From Paracoccaceae bacterium (GTDB taxonomy: Bacteria > Pseudomonadota > Alphaproteobacteria > Rhodobacterales > Rhodobacteraceae), in the NCBI GenBank assembly GCA_014323795.1, contig JACONK010000002.1:1-39384 (forward strand): a DNA stretch of 39,384 bases, read 5' to 3'. The notes under the pieces were generated by a model that worked only from the letters and a program-made list of their open reading frames with translations, had not been told where the DNA came from and made no database searches. Shown in pieces: positions 9,477 through 17,274 of this stretch (positions are counted from its first letter, which is position 1; each line of letters begins with the position of its first letter). Both the position numbers and the translations under genes were made by a program.

Positions 9477-10280
9477 GTGTTGCGTGGCCGACTGCGCACC
9501 CGGCCCTGGCCCGCGCCCCGGTTCGAGGGGGATGACCTTATTGTGACATCCGGTCCTTTGGATCTGGGGCCTCTGTTCGTGGGTGATCCGAGGATTAGTG
9601 TAAGGTTCGTTGACGCCAGCGAGAACTGGTTTGCAAGAGTAGAGCCTGAACCCGAAGTGGAACCTGCACCGGAACCTGAACCTGTTGTAGAACCTGCGGA
9701 CGAGACGGAGAGTCCCGCCTCTTCGGAACAACCTACAGAACCAGAACCACAGGTTCCTTCTTATAATCCAGTGGCAAGAATCCCGGACTCGACTGACGGG
9801 TTCAATATCGTAGACGGGAGGAACCCTGCCGAGGTTACTGGTGCACAGGAACTCTCTGGCACCAATGGCAGGGACTGGATCAGGGGTTCCGATGGCAAGG
9901 ATGTCCTGCGCGGCAACTCTGGCCGGGATTACCTTGAAGGTTCTGGCGGGAATGATTTCCTGTCCGGCGGCAACGCCCGTGACTGGCTTGTCGGTGGCCG
10001 TGGCGGCGACCGGCTGCAGGGCGGAAAACAGGATGACATTCTGACCGGGGATCAGGGCCGGGATACCTTCGTGTTCCGCGCGGACCACGGCAGGGATATT
10101 GTCACCGACTTTGCTGTCGGGAAGGATGCTCTTGAACTGCATGGCGTGGAGTTTTCTGACCTGACGATAAAGAAATGGGCCAAGGGGACCGGAAGCAGGA
10201 TCGAGTGGGACGAGGGCACCATCTATCTGGAGGGTGTCCAGAGGGATGTGCTGACAGAAGACTCTTTCGAGTTTGTCTAA
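9477..10280 (+). CDS. Small RTX (hemolysin-type Ca2+-binding repeat) protein, module A
   Basis: This product of up to 267 residues has a short N-terminal segment (GDDLIVTSGPLDLGPLFVGD), a Glu/Pro-rich linker (about residues 60-95), then eight tandem nonapeptides from GTNGRDWIR to GDQGRDTFV. It ends in a unit (HGRDIVTDF...ELHGVEFSDL...SFEFV) shared with three other RTX proteins here. RTX nonapeptides bind Ca2+, and such proteins normally leave by type I secretion using a C-terminal signal. No N-terminal signal peptide is seen. The start is uncertain: GTG 9477 has no ribosome binding site, and GTG 9543 is the next option. The frame continues that of liuC across its TAG. Base composition is visibly lower in GC than the liu genes from about 9525 on. 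Confidence 0.78.
   Translation: MLRGRLRTRPWPAPRFEGDDLIVTSGPLDLGPLFVGDPRISVRFVDASENWFARVEPEPEVEPAPEPEPVVEPADETESPASSEQPTEPEPQVPSYNPVARIPDSTDGFNIVDGRNPAEVTGAQELSGTNGRDWIRGSDGKDVLRGNSGRDYLEGSGGNDFLSGGNARDWLVGGRGGDRLQGGKQDDILTGDQGRDTFVFRADHGRDIVTDFAVGKDALELHGVEFSDLTIKKWAKGTGSRIEWDEGTIYLEGVQRDVLTEDSFEFV
9795..10280 (+). repeat. Diverged direct repeat, copy A (partner at 35311-35793)
   Basis: The 3' part of the small RTX gene of module A is repeated at nucleotide level in module B. Both copies start GACGGGTTCAA and include a long shared stretch beginning CAGGAACTCTCTGGCACCAA. They keep the same eight nonapeptides and C-terminal unit, differing by one codon in length and by many mostly silent changes. 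The N-terminal parts upstream are much less alike. Confidence 0.8.
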
Positions 10281-10290
10281 TGAAACAAAA

Positions 10291-10319
10291 GAGGGGTGTT
10301 CCCATAAAGGGCACCCCTC
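10291..10319. terminator. Intercistronic stem-loop of RTX module A
   Basis: GAGGGGTG (10291-10298) pairs perfectly with CACCCCTC (10312-10319). Inside, CCC pairs with GGG across an ATAAA loop. It sits 10 bases after the small RTX stop and about 50 before the large RTX start. On the plus strand no T-run follows, so it more likely protects or processes the message, or partly attenuates it. On the minus strand it is followed by TTTTGTTT and would act as a terminator. Module B has the same element at 35819-35848. Confidence 0.6.
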
Positions 10320-10367
10320 AACACATTAACGAGCAACTCTAGCGAGTCACTTGGAAAGGAGGCCGAA

Positions 10368-11834
10368 GTGGCTTTTAGAAGAATAGAGGGAACTGACGAA
10401 AATGACATCCTTGAAGGGGATGACAGGGATGATGTTTTACGCGGGCGCGGCGGGAATGACATCCTTATAGGTGGTGCCGGTGCTGATCTGCTTAATGGTG
10501 GTTCCGGGATTGATACTGTATCGTATGAAAACTCTCCTGAATCTGGCGTGGTAAACCACGAAGGCGTGTTTGTGGACCTTGACACTGGCGAGGCTAAGTA
10601 TGGCCATGCAGAGGGTGACACCCTGCGCAAGATCGAGAACCTGATCAGATCTGACTATAGAGACCATATTTATGGGGATTCCAAGGCAAACCATTTTTGG
10701 GGAGGTGCCGGGAATGATCATCTTGTAGGACGTGACGGGGATGATCTTCTTGACGGAGGCGACAGGAATGATGAACTCCATGGAGGCACCGGGGATGACG
10801 TCCTGAGAGGTCGTGCCGGGAATGACATCCTTATAGGTGGTGCAGGGGCAGACCTTATTAATGGTGGTTCCGGGGAAGACACGGCACGTTATTGGTACTC
10901 TAATGAGGGCGTAACTGTGAACCTTGCCACTGGCACGGCCAGGGGTGGCTATGCCGAAGGTGACAGGTTGTTCAAGATTGAGAACATCATTGGCTCTCAA
11001 TATGCCGATACCCTGACCGGGGATTCCAAAGACAATACTATCGATGGCGGTCGCGGGACTGACATCCTGAGGGGCCGTGCCGGAAATGATACCCTCGATG
11101 GAGGTGCAGGGGATGACTCTCTTAATGGGGGTGGTTATAATGATCACCTCAATGGAGGTGACGGGAACGATACCCTTTATGGACATGCAGGAAATGATCG
11201 TCTTGAAGGAGGTTCCGGAGATGATACTCTCGATGGCGGCAGTGGTTTTGATATTGTCTCGTATAAAAACTCTCACGAAGGGGTAGACGTAAGTCTTGAT
11301 ACCGGAACCGGTGAGGGTGGACACGCGGAAGGCGATACCCTGCGCTATATTGAAAACCTATACGGCTCTCGTTATGATGACTATCTGGCCGGAAACAATT
11401 TTTCCAACCGTCTTCAGGGTGTTGAAGGAGATGACGTCTTAAATGGTGAGGGCGGCAACGATAGCCTTTTGGGTGGTGCCGGGGATGATTCCTTGTATGG
11501 AGGTGACGGGAGTGATTACCTGCGGGGCGATGATGGCTGGGACACGCTGGAAGGCGGTTCCGGGAAGGATTACCTCGATGGTGGTCGCGGGAATGATACC
11601 TGTGTGTTCAAGAGTGATCATGGCCGGGATACCATCACCGGTTTCTCTGTTGGAAATGACAGGATTGAACTTCATGGAGATGTGTCTTTCAGTGACCTCA
11701 CTATCAGGAAAGACTATAAAGGAACCGGTGCGTGGGTGAAATGGGACGTGGAAGGCGTGCGGCAAGGATCGATCCTCCTTGAGGGTGTCCAAAGGGATAG
11801 CCTGACAAAAGACAACTTTGAGTTCGTTGCGTAA
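10368..11834 (+). CDS. Large RTX repeat protein, module A
   Basis: This 488-residue protein is built almost entirely of RTX nonapeptides of the GGxGxDxLx type, which fold into Ca2+-filled parallel beta-rolls. Three super-repeats follow one pattern: D-x-x-x-Y, then GVxVxLxTG, then AEGDxLxxIEN, then a block of nonapeptides. The C-terminus carries the shared HGRDTITGFSVG...SFSDLTI...GVQRDSL...NFEFV unit. There is no signal peptide, enzyme domain or protease motif, so it looks like a structural or adhesive secreted protein. GTG 10368 is preceded by AAAGGAGG at ideal spacing, one of the best ribosome binding sites in the window. It is probably co-transcribed with the small RTX gene. Confidence 0.85.
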   Translation: MAFRRIEGTDENDILEGDDRDDVLRGRGGNDILIGGAGADLLNGGSGIDTVSYENSPESGVVNHEGVFVDLDTGEAKYGHAEGDTLRKIENLIRSDYRDHIYGDSKANHFWGGAGNDHLVGRDGDDLLDGGDRNDELHGGTGDDVLRGRAGNDILIGGAGADLINGGSGEDTARYWYSNEGVTVNLATGTARGGYAEGDRLFKIENIIGSQYADTLTGDSKDNTIDGGRGTDILRGRAGNDTLDGGAGDDSLNGGGYNDHLNGGDGNDTLYGHAGNDRLEGGSGDDTLDGGSGFDIVSYKNSHEGVDVSLDTGTGEGGHAEGDTLRYIENLYGSRYDDYLAGNNFSNRLQGVEGDDVLNGEGGNDSLLGGAGDDSLYGGDGSDYLRGDDGWDTLEGGSGKDYLDGGRGNDTCVFKSDHGRDTITGFSVGNDRIELHGDVSFSDLTIRKDYKGTGAWVKWDVEGVRQGSILLEGVQRDSLTKDNFEFVA

Positions 11835-11951
11835 ACAAGTCCCCTTAATGCTTCTTTGGGAATCTCCGGGCAGTCCCATGATCATCGGGTTGCCTAAAAA
11901 AGATAAAATGCTCTGCGCCGAACATGCATATTTGGTGGGTGTGCCACAGCA

Positions 11952-12629
11952 TCATTCATCTCCGGGCACACCATAGGACGGTGCCGCGCACGGGTTGAGC
12001 GCACGCTGAACGTAAGCCTCCAGTTGCGGTTTATAGACATCCCAGGCGGTGGCGACGGCCTTGATCGGGCAATCCTGCGTCCAGTCGCACCGCAGATCGG
12101 CCACGGGCCAGGAAACCCTGTCGACGAGCTTCAGGCCCGCCGAATGCACTGGCCCCGCTTCCCCCCCCGCCGCAAGACCTGCCCGTAAGGCCGCAATCAG
12201 CCTGTCCCCCAGATGGTGGTCCGGCGCACCTTCAAATCCGGCCACAACCGCCGCAGGCACATCGCCGTTGGCCAGCAGATTTCCGCCGGATACCACATCG
12301 CACCCTTTGGCATGGCCCCATACACCAAGACTTTCCGGCCCGGAATAGACTGCCGTTTGCCCGGCCGCATCCACCGCCAGAATCTGGCGATATTCGATGA
12401 ACCTGCCGCGGGTGCGGACGGTTTCCACCGCCTCCGCCGCGCCCATCCCGCCTTCCATACATTTAAGCGTCAGCGGCCCCAGCATCGGGTCAGTAACGTT
12501 CTGCGAAGCCACTGCACCGACACCCGCCCGGGCATGGGAACAGCGCGCCGCAACCGCCGGAGAAGATGAGCAAACCGCCACCCCGAACATGCCGGTCCCG
12601 GCACAGCGGGCGACAAGCGAAAATGTCAT
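11952..12629 (-). CDS. DUF1028 family protein
   Basis: This 225-residue protein starts MTFSLVARCAGTGMFGVAVCSSSP, the typical opening of DUF1028 proteins. These are thought to have an Ntn-hydrolase-like fold, but I know of no settled reaction for them. Further conserved-looking pieces are VGAVASQNVTDPMLG, GRFIEYRQILAVDA and GNLLANGDVPAAVVAGFE. The chosen ATG overlaps the Rid gene's stop (ATGA), so translation is coupled; the longer upstream frame is only a shadow of that gene. It is the last gene of the three-gene minus-strand cluster and converges on RTX module A. Confidence 0.82.
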   Translation of the reverse strand: MTFSLVARCAGTGMFGVAVCSSSPAVAARCSHARAGVGAVASQNVTDPMLGPLTLKCMEGGMGAAEAVETVRTRGRFIEYRQILAVDAAGQTAVYSGPESLGVWGHAKGCDVVSGGNLLANGDVPAAVVAGFEGAPDHHLGDRLIAALRAGLAAGGEAGPVHSAGLKLVDRVSWPVADLRCDWTQDCPIKAVATAWDVYKPQLEAYVQRALNPCAAPSYGVPGDE

Positions 12630-13051
12630 GCCGCGGCGTCCGGGATCACGGCGGTGGCATCGATTTCCACCAGCCATTCGGGCCGCGCCAGGGCCTGCAC
12701 CACAAGCCCGGTGCAAACCGGGTGCACACCTTTGATATACTGGCCCATGGCCCGATAGACCGCTTCCCGATGCCGCACGTCGGTGATGTATACGACGAGC
12801 TTTACGATATGGCCTGGCTCCCCGCCGGCCTCTTCGATCAGCTGGCAGATATTTTGCATTACCTTATGGGTTTGTTCTGCCGGGTCGTGGCTGTCGATGT
12901 TCACCGCGTCATCCAGATTCTGCGGGCACTGCCCCCGCATCCAGACCGTGCGCCCGCCGGATGTCACAACCGCATGGCAAAGGTCGTTGTCAAGATGCTG
13001 TTCCGGGTAGGTTTCGCCGGTATTGAAGGGACGGATACGGGTGTGGGTCAC
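12626..13051 (-). CDS. Rid (YjgF/YER057c/UK114) family protein without the catalytic Arg
   Basis: This 141-residue protein has the Rid fold signature: GGRTVWMRGQCPQN, EQTHKVMQNICQLIEEAGGEPGHIVKLVVYITD, and ARPEWLVEIDATAV near the end. In canonical RidA imine/enamine deaminases an Arg (E. coli Arg105) follows the Pro in FPARSC. Here the equivalent stretch is HPVCTGLVV, with Cys113 in that place. It therefore belongs with the Rid subgroups lacking that residue and is probably not a 2-aminoacrylate deaminase. GTG 13051 lies 7 bases after the monooxygenase stop. Longer frames start inside that gene and were rejected. Confidence 0.82.
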   Translation of the reverse strand: MTHTRIRPFNTGETYPEQHLDNDLCHAVVTSGGRTVWMRGQCPQNLDDAVNIDSHDPAEQTHKVMQNICQLIEEAGGEPGHIVKLVVYITDVRHREAVYRAMGQYIKGVHPVCTGLVVQALARPEWLVEIDATAVIPDAAA

Positions 13052-13058
13052 AGGCAGC

Positions 13059-14321
13059 CTACAGGATTGCTGACATCTGATAGTCCGCGTAATTGCGCCG
13101 GATTGCAATCTGGTCTGCGATGTATTTCGCATCGTGCCAGACGCCCCAAATGAAGGAAGATCCGCGCCGCGACAGCCATGGCAGGCCAAGGAAATACACG
13201 CCCGGTTCTGTCGATACCCCGCGCTGATGGGCCGGGTGCCCGTTTGAATCAAAGGCATTTACCCGAAGCCAGTTGAAATCCGGCGCATAACCCGTGGCCC
13301 AAAGGACAGTCGTAATTCCCGCCGCCGCCAGATCGAGTGCCCGGACCGGATTGATCAGCGATGGCGGGTCCGGCGGGAAAACACGCGCCTCCGGCTGCGC
13401 GGGCAGATCAAGGCCGTAAGCAGCGGCGTAGGCATCCGCCTCGTCCAGAACCGAAAGGTAATCCGCATCCCCCGCGGCGATGTTATCGGCCAGATCGCCG
13501 GCGAACCGCAGTGTGGTGCCGGAAAAACTTTCAGCCATGCCGACAAGCGTTACGCCTTCGCCGCCCAACTGCCGAAAATCAACCGTGCGCCCGCCGTGCG
13601 CGCCGCTGACCGCGATGGTGATGTGATCTGTGTCCGGATCCGGTTGCGGGCTTTCCCATTTGCCGAGTACGCCAAGCCACCAGCAATAATCAAGCCCGCG
13701 GTAGCTGCGCGGCGGGCGCGCATGGGGGCCGACCGAAAGGGTCACGTCGCGCCCGGCACGGATTAACTCATCCGCTATCTGCACACCGGACGATCCGGCA
13801 CCCACCACCAGAACCCCGCCATCCGGCAAGGCATCCGGATTGCGATAATCGGCGGAATGCAGCTGGCACAGCCCCGCACTTTCGGGAATCAGGGGCGGGA
13901 TGACCGGTTTCTGAAACGGACCTGTTGCCGCAATCACACGTTTTGCCTTCAATTTGCCCAGGGATGTGTTCACCTGAAATCCCTCCGCACCGGACAGCCG
14001 GGCCACGCGGTTTACGTTCACCCCGCAGCGCAGCGGCAGGCCAAAGCGTTTCGCGTAGGTTTCGAAATATTCCGCCACGCGGTCCTTGCCTGCAAAACTG
14101 TTCGGGCTGTCGCCTTCAAATTCCAGTTCCGGGAAGCGGTCGTGCCAGGCCGGGCCGTTGGCCACGAGCGAATCCCACCGCCGGGTGCGCCAGCTTTCGG
14201 CGATGCGCGCACGTTCCAGCACCACGTGGGGAACCCCGTGCGCCATCAAATGGCGGCTCGCCGCCAGGCCCGCCTGCCCGCCGCCGACAATAACCGTGTC
14301 CGTGTCTTGTAAAGTCTCCAA
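13059..14321 (-). CDS. Flavin-containing monooxygenase-like FAD/NAD(P)H oxidoreductase
   Basis: This protein of about 420 residues has two dinucleotide-binding folds: VIVGGGQAGLAASRHL at the N-terminus for FAD, and VLVVGAGSSGVQIADEL in the middle for NAD(P)H. WATGYAPDFNWL near the C-terminus matches the ATG motif of class B flavoprotein monooxygenases and CzcO-like proteins. The substrate is unknown. TTG 14321 is preferred because AAAAGG precedes it, though the spacing is short; GTG 14351 upstream has no ribosome binding site. It leads a tight cluster with the Rid-like and DUF1028 genes, which suggests a shared catabolic step, possibly oxidation of an N-containing compound. Confidence 0.83.
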   Translation of the reverse strand: METLQDTDTVIVGGGQAGLAASRHLMAHGVPHVVLERARIAESWRTRRWDSLVANGPAWHDRFPELEFEGDSPNSFAGKDRVAEYFETYAKRFGLPLRCGVNVNRVARLSGAEGFQVNTSLGKLKAKRVIAATGPFQKPVIPPLIPESAGLCQLHSADYRNPDALPDGGVLVVGAGSSGVQIADELIRAGRDVTLSVGPHARPPRSYRGLDYCWWLGVLGKWESPQPDPDTDHITIAVSGAHGGRTVDFRQLGGEGVTLVGMAESFSGTTLRFAGDLADNIAAGDADYLSVLDEADAYAAAYGLDLPAQPEARVFPPDPPSLINPVRALDLAAAGITTVLWATGYAPDFNWLRVNAFDSNGHPAHQRGVSTEPGVYFLGLPWLSRRGSSFIWGVWHDAKYIADQIAIRRNYADYQMSAIL

Positions 14322-14530
14322 ATGCCTTTTCCCGCCGTGGTTTCCCGGCACCGGTCAGCGGATAACGCACCGGCACAGAACCCATGTAAGGTAACCATGT
14401 CCTGCGGGCAATGTCCCGGCCCGGTTCATGATCTGGCCGGTGCAATCACTGCCGCCATCAGCAGCACGGACCCGCTGCCGACAGTTCCGATACAATTCGG
14501 GAAGCAAAGAGATCACCCGGGATGCCCCGT

Positions 14531-15196
14531 TTACCGGCCTGCACTGAATGTGCGTTTGCCGCTCACAATCGGAAACGGCAGAGGCAACTTCCCGAATCTG
14601 CTAACGTGCACCCTTTGATCTTCGTCCGATACAGCCCGGCGCAGTTTTGCAAGATGAATGCTGCATTGAAGGCGCCGCTGTGTCCTGGAATCAATCTTTG
14701 GATTCAGCGTAACCGCGCCACCCCTGGCTTTCAGTGTGCCTTTTATCTTTTGGGCCCAATCCCGCGCCGCCAAGTGCTGACCGATGCCAAATGCCCGAAT
14801 ACCTTCGTGGAAGGCAGTGATTTCCCCCGGCGTAATATCCCCAGGCAACGCCTGCCTGTATTTCCGCCGCAGGATCAGTTCATGGATTGCGGTGAATTTC
14901 TTTGTATCCCCTTCCTGGCAGTAAATTCCGATCAGGATTCTGTATGGGACATGGTCAAAAGACGCCCAAAACCGCCTTGCGTCGGATAATCCGATTGTGG
15001 CACTACCGCTTGCCTTGATGGCGGTCGGAATGCCCCTGTCCTGATCATCTTCCGCCGCAATGTCAAAATATTCACCCGGTGATCTTTCCCGATCAGCCGC
15101 CGCATAGGTGAATATCCCGTGCGCGGCCTTTATCATGTTTTCAAAAGTCTTCCCGTGCATCCGGTTGTTTGAATCCTCAGGCACCGCAGACCTCAT
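14531..15196 (-). CDS. Putative type II restriction endonuclease paired with a DNA methyltransferase
   Basis: This 221-residue protein has no family I can name with confidence. It starts inside the 3' end of the methyltransferase gene (20-base overlap), the tight arrangement typical of restriction-modification pairs. A stretch GKTFENMIKAAH, then EYFDIAAEDDQDRGIPTAIKAS, could be a variant PD-(D/E)xK site with Glu19, Asp45 and Lys61, but the acid normally two residues before the lysine is Ala here. A WASFDHVPYRILIGIY strand follows. The start could also be Met13. Lower GC than the neighbours suggests transfer. The endonuclease role is inferred mainly from context. Confidence 0.5.
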   Translation of the reverse strand: MRSAVPEDSNNRMHGKTFENMIKAAHGIFTYAAADRERSPGEYFDIAAEDDQDRGIPTAIKASGSATIGLSDARRFWASFDHVPYRILIGIYCQEGDTKKFTAIHELILRRKYRQALPGDITPGEITAFHEGIRAFGIGQHLAARDWAQKIKGTLKARGGAVTLNPKIDSRTQRRLQCSIHLAKLRRAVSDEDQRVHVSRFGKLPLPFPIVSGKRTFSAGR

Positions 15197-15971
15197 TCAG
15201 TTTGATGGCAATTTCGGCTTTTGAAAGGGACCGGGCCCCGGCGGTCTGGCTCGCGATCTCTGACCAGTTAATGGAACGCAGTGCCTCCATGGTGCCCGGC
15301 GCACGTTCCTGCATAAAATAATGCGTGGTCGCGGACAGGCCGGGCAGATTGCCGGTTATGATGCGCCCGGCATAATATCCGACACGCCGCATGGCAAAAT
15401 CAGCACGGGACGGTATCGTATAGTTCACAAGACGGGCCACACAAGGCACCTGCGGGACAGGCCTGTCCCTGTCCATCCGTGCCCAGATTTGCCACGCACA
15501 GGGAACATCATGTGCGCCGCCGCACAGGATAAAGGCATCCCGCCCGACGTCTTCGTCATGCACAAGGTGAAACCTGGGGTTAAGCCTTTTCTGAAGGCTC
15601 AGCTTGCGAAATGTTCTTGGCACAATAAAGGCAATTTCATCCGAATGGATTGCCGCACGGTTGAAGAACCGAACCGCAATTGAGGCATTCTTTCCGAACG
15701 GCGGGTTGCCGACAGTGACAATCGCGGAATGGGCACCGCGGTAAATATCATGATCCTGCAGGAAGTCCCGTTCGACAATGTTTTCAGCCGCCGGGGCTAT
15801 ATCGACAGCGCGGACCTGGCACCCGGCATCCCGTAAAGGGCGCACAAATGCGCCCGTTCCCGCAGATGGTTCCACAAACAGCACATCCGTATTCCGCCAT
15901 CGGGCCAAAATCTGCCTCGCGTAAATCTCTGCCAGGTCCGGGCGTGTGTAGAACTGATCCAAATCCGTCAT
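15177..15971 (-). CDS. DNA (probably N6-adenine) methyltransferase
   Basis: This 264-residue SAM-dependent methyltransferase starts MTDLDQFYTRPDLAEIYA. Motif I is FVEPSAGTGAF (residues 32-42), Asp57 fits motif II, and motif IV is GNPPFG (Asn89-Pro-Pro-Phe92), the catalytic form of amino-methyltransferases acting on adenine. FIVPRTFRK downstream resembles motif VI. The ATG at 15971 follows CAGGG at short spacing; a GTG lies 27 bases further upstream. The order (motif I before IV) and small size fit a type II modification enzyme. It overlaps the candidate endonuclease gene. The recognition site cannot be read from sequence. Confidence 0.8.
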   Translation of the reverse strand: MTDLDQFYTRPDLAEIYARQILARWRNTDVLFVEPSAGTGAFVRPLRDAGCQVRAVDIAPAAENIVERDFLQDHDIYRGAHSAIVTVGNPPFGKNASIAVRFFNRAAIHSDEIAFIVPRTFRKLSLQKRLNPRFHLVHDEDVGRDAFILCGGAHDVPCAWQIWARMDRDRPVPQVPCVARLVNYTIPSRADFAMRRVGYYAGRIITGNLPGLSATTHYFMQERAPGTMEALRSINWSEIASQTAGARSLSKAEIAIKLNEVCGA

Positions 15972-16097
15972 ATCCCTGCCGGAACAGATAACCGGCACTC
16001 TGCCCTGTCAGCCGGGGCTTTCTGTCCCATAGCCGATCCTGCGAAACCATACTGCCGGCCAAACCCCGCAGGTATTGCAAAAGGATACCTGAGGATT

Positions 16098-17099
16098 TTA
16101 AGCCTGCCGGCCCGAAACTGTCAGCACGATCTTGCCGATATGGCGGGATGTTTCCATTCTTCGATGCGCCGCTGCCGCCTCAGCCAGGGGAAACGTGCTG
16201 TCGATTACCGGGGCGATTCGGCCTGCGGCCAGCAGGGGCCAGACCCGGGTCCGCAGGTCATCCGCGATTGCCGCCTTTGCCGCCACGGATTGGGGCCGCA
16301 GGGTAGAACCTGTCAGCGTCAGCCGCCGCATCATCAGCGCGGCAAGGTTCAGTTCCGCCACCGGGGCCTCCAGCACCGCGATCTGGACCAGGCGACCATC
16401 CATTGCCAGGGCCTTAATATTGCGCGGCATATATGACCCGCCGACCATATCCAGTATCAGGTCCGCCCCGCGCCCGTCGGTGGCCGCCTTTACCGTTTTC
16501 ACAAAATCCGTCGTGCGATAGTTCACCGCAAGCTCCGCGCCAAGGTTACGGCAGACAGCGCATTTTTCATCGGACCCGGCGGTTGTGAAAACCCGTGCGC
16601 CAAACGCCCGGGCCAGCCGGATCGCGGTGGTTCCGATCCCGGATGACCCGCCGTGAACCAGAAAGGCCTCCCCGGCCAGCAGTCCGCCGCGCATAAAGAC
16701 GTTGGACCAGACCGTGAAAAACGTTTCCGGCAGCGCGGCGGCGGCCACCAGGCCCATGCCTGCGGGCACTGCCAGGGCGTGGTCGGCCGGCGTCGTCACA
16801 TATTCCGCATATCCGCCGCCGGGCAGCAGTGCACATACCGCATCGCCCGCTTTCCAACGCGAAACACCGGGGCCGATGGCGACCACCTGGCCGGAACATT
16901 CCAGCCCCGGCAAATCGCTTGCCCCTGGCGGCGGGGCGTAACGGCCCGCCCGTTGCAACGCATCCGGGCGGTTTACCCCGGCGGCGGCGACCCTGATCAG
17001 GATTTCGCCCAATCCCGGCACCGGGACCGGCCGCTGTGCCGGAACCAATACATCCGGCCCGCCGGGTTTGCGGATTTCAACAACCGTCATGCAAGCCAT
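16098..17099 (-). CDS. NAD(P)H-quinone oxidoreductase, zinc-independent MDR family (PIG3-like)
   Basis: This 333-residue medium-chain dehydrogenase/reductase starts with a GroES-like domain (GVNRPDALQRAGRYAPPPGA, DLPGLECSGQVVAIG). A Rossmann domain with FLVHGGSSGIGTTAIRLARAFG binds NAD(P)H, and the glycine pattern is that of quinone oxidoreductases. The catalytic zinc ligands of alcohol dehydrogenases are absent. RMETSRHIGKIVLTV ends the protein as in PIG3-like enzymes, which reduce small quinones. Two starts three codons apart (17099 and 17090) are equally plausible. It is followed on the same strand by the methyltransferase gene, with no sign of a functional link. Confidence 0.87.
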   Translation of the reverse strand: MACMTVVEIRKPGGPDVLVPAQRPVPVPGLGEILIRVAAAGVNRPDALQRAGRYAPPPGASDLPGLECSGQVVAIGPGVSRWKAGDAVCALLPGGGYAEYVTTPADHALAVPAGMGLVAAAALPETFFTVWSNVFMRGGLLAGEAFLVHGGSSGIGTTAIRLARAFGARVFTTAGSDEKCAVCRNLGAELAVNYRTTDFVKTVKAATDGRGADLILDMVGGSYMPRNIKALAMDGRLVQIAVLEAPVAELNLAALMMRRLTLTGSTLRPQSVAAKAAIADDLRTRVWPLLAAGRIAPVIDSTFPLAEAAAAHRRMETSRHIGKIVLTVSGRQA

Positions 17100-17274
17100 G
17101 ATTTACCGTTTGCCCCGTCTGGCCGCGCCATCCAAATCGCCCCGTGGCACCCGGGCCCGTCCGACACCGCCGGACATGGGCATTCGGTATAGGGTGCAGT
17201 ACCGCCCTGCATGTGCCGGGCAGGGAAATCCGGTGTCGGCAGTGCTAAAATCATGGCACCTTCCGCTGTGCTGT

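Noticed and set aside
8667-10142. 491-codon open frame on the minus strand spanning liuC and the small RTX gene
   Set aside because: It is an antisense shadow of two genes in the same frame; this reflects the shared frame of liuC and the RTX gene rather than a protein.
10368-11834. CRISPR-like regular short repeats
   Set aside because: The 27-base periodicity is coding RTX nonapeptides without unique spacers or conserved repeat units.
11835-11951. Imperfect hairpin GGCA...TGCC followed by TAAAAAA
   Set aside because: On the plus strand the tail is A-rich; on the minus strand the T-run comes before the stem, so it fits neither direction as a terminator.
15784-16080. 98-codon minus-strand frame over the methyltransferase start
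   Set aside because: It is a shadow of the methyltransferase gene in another frame with no family resemblance.
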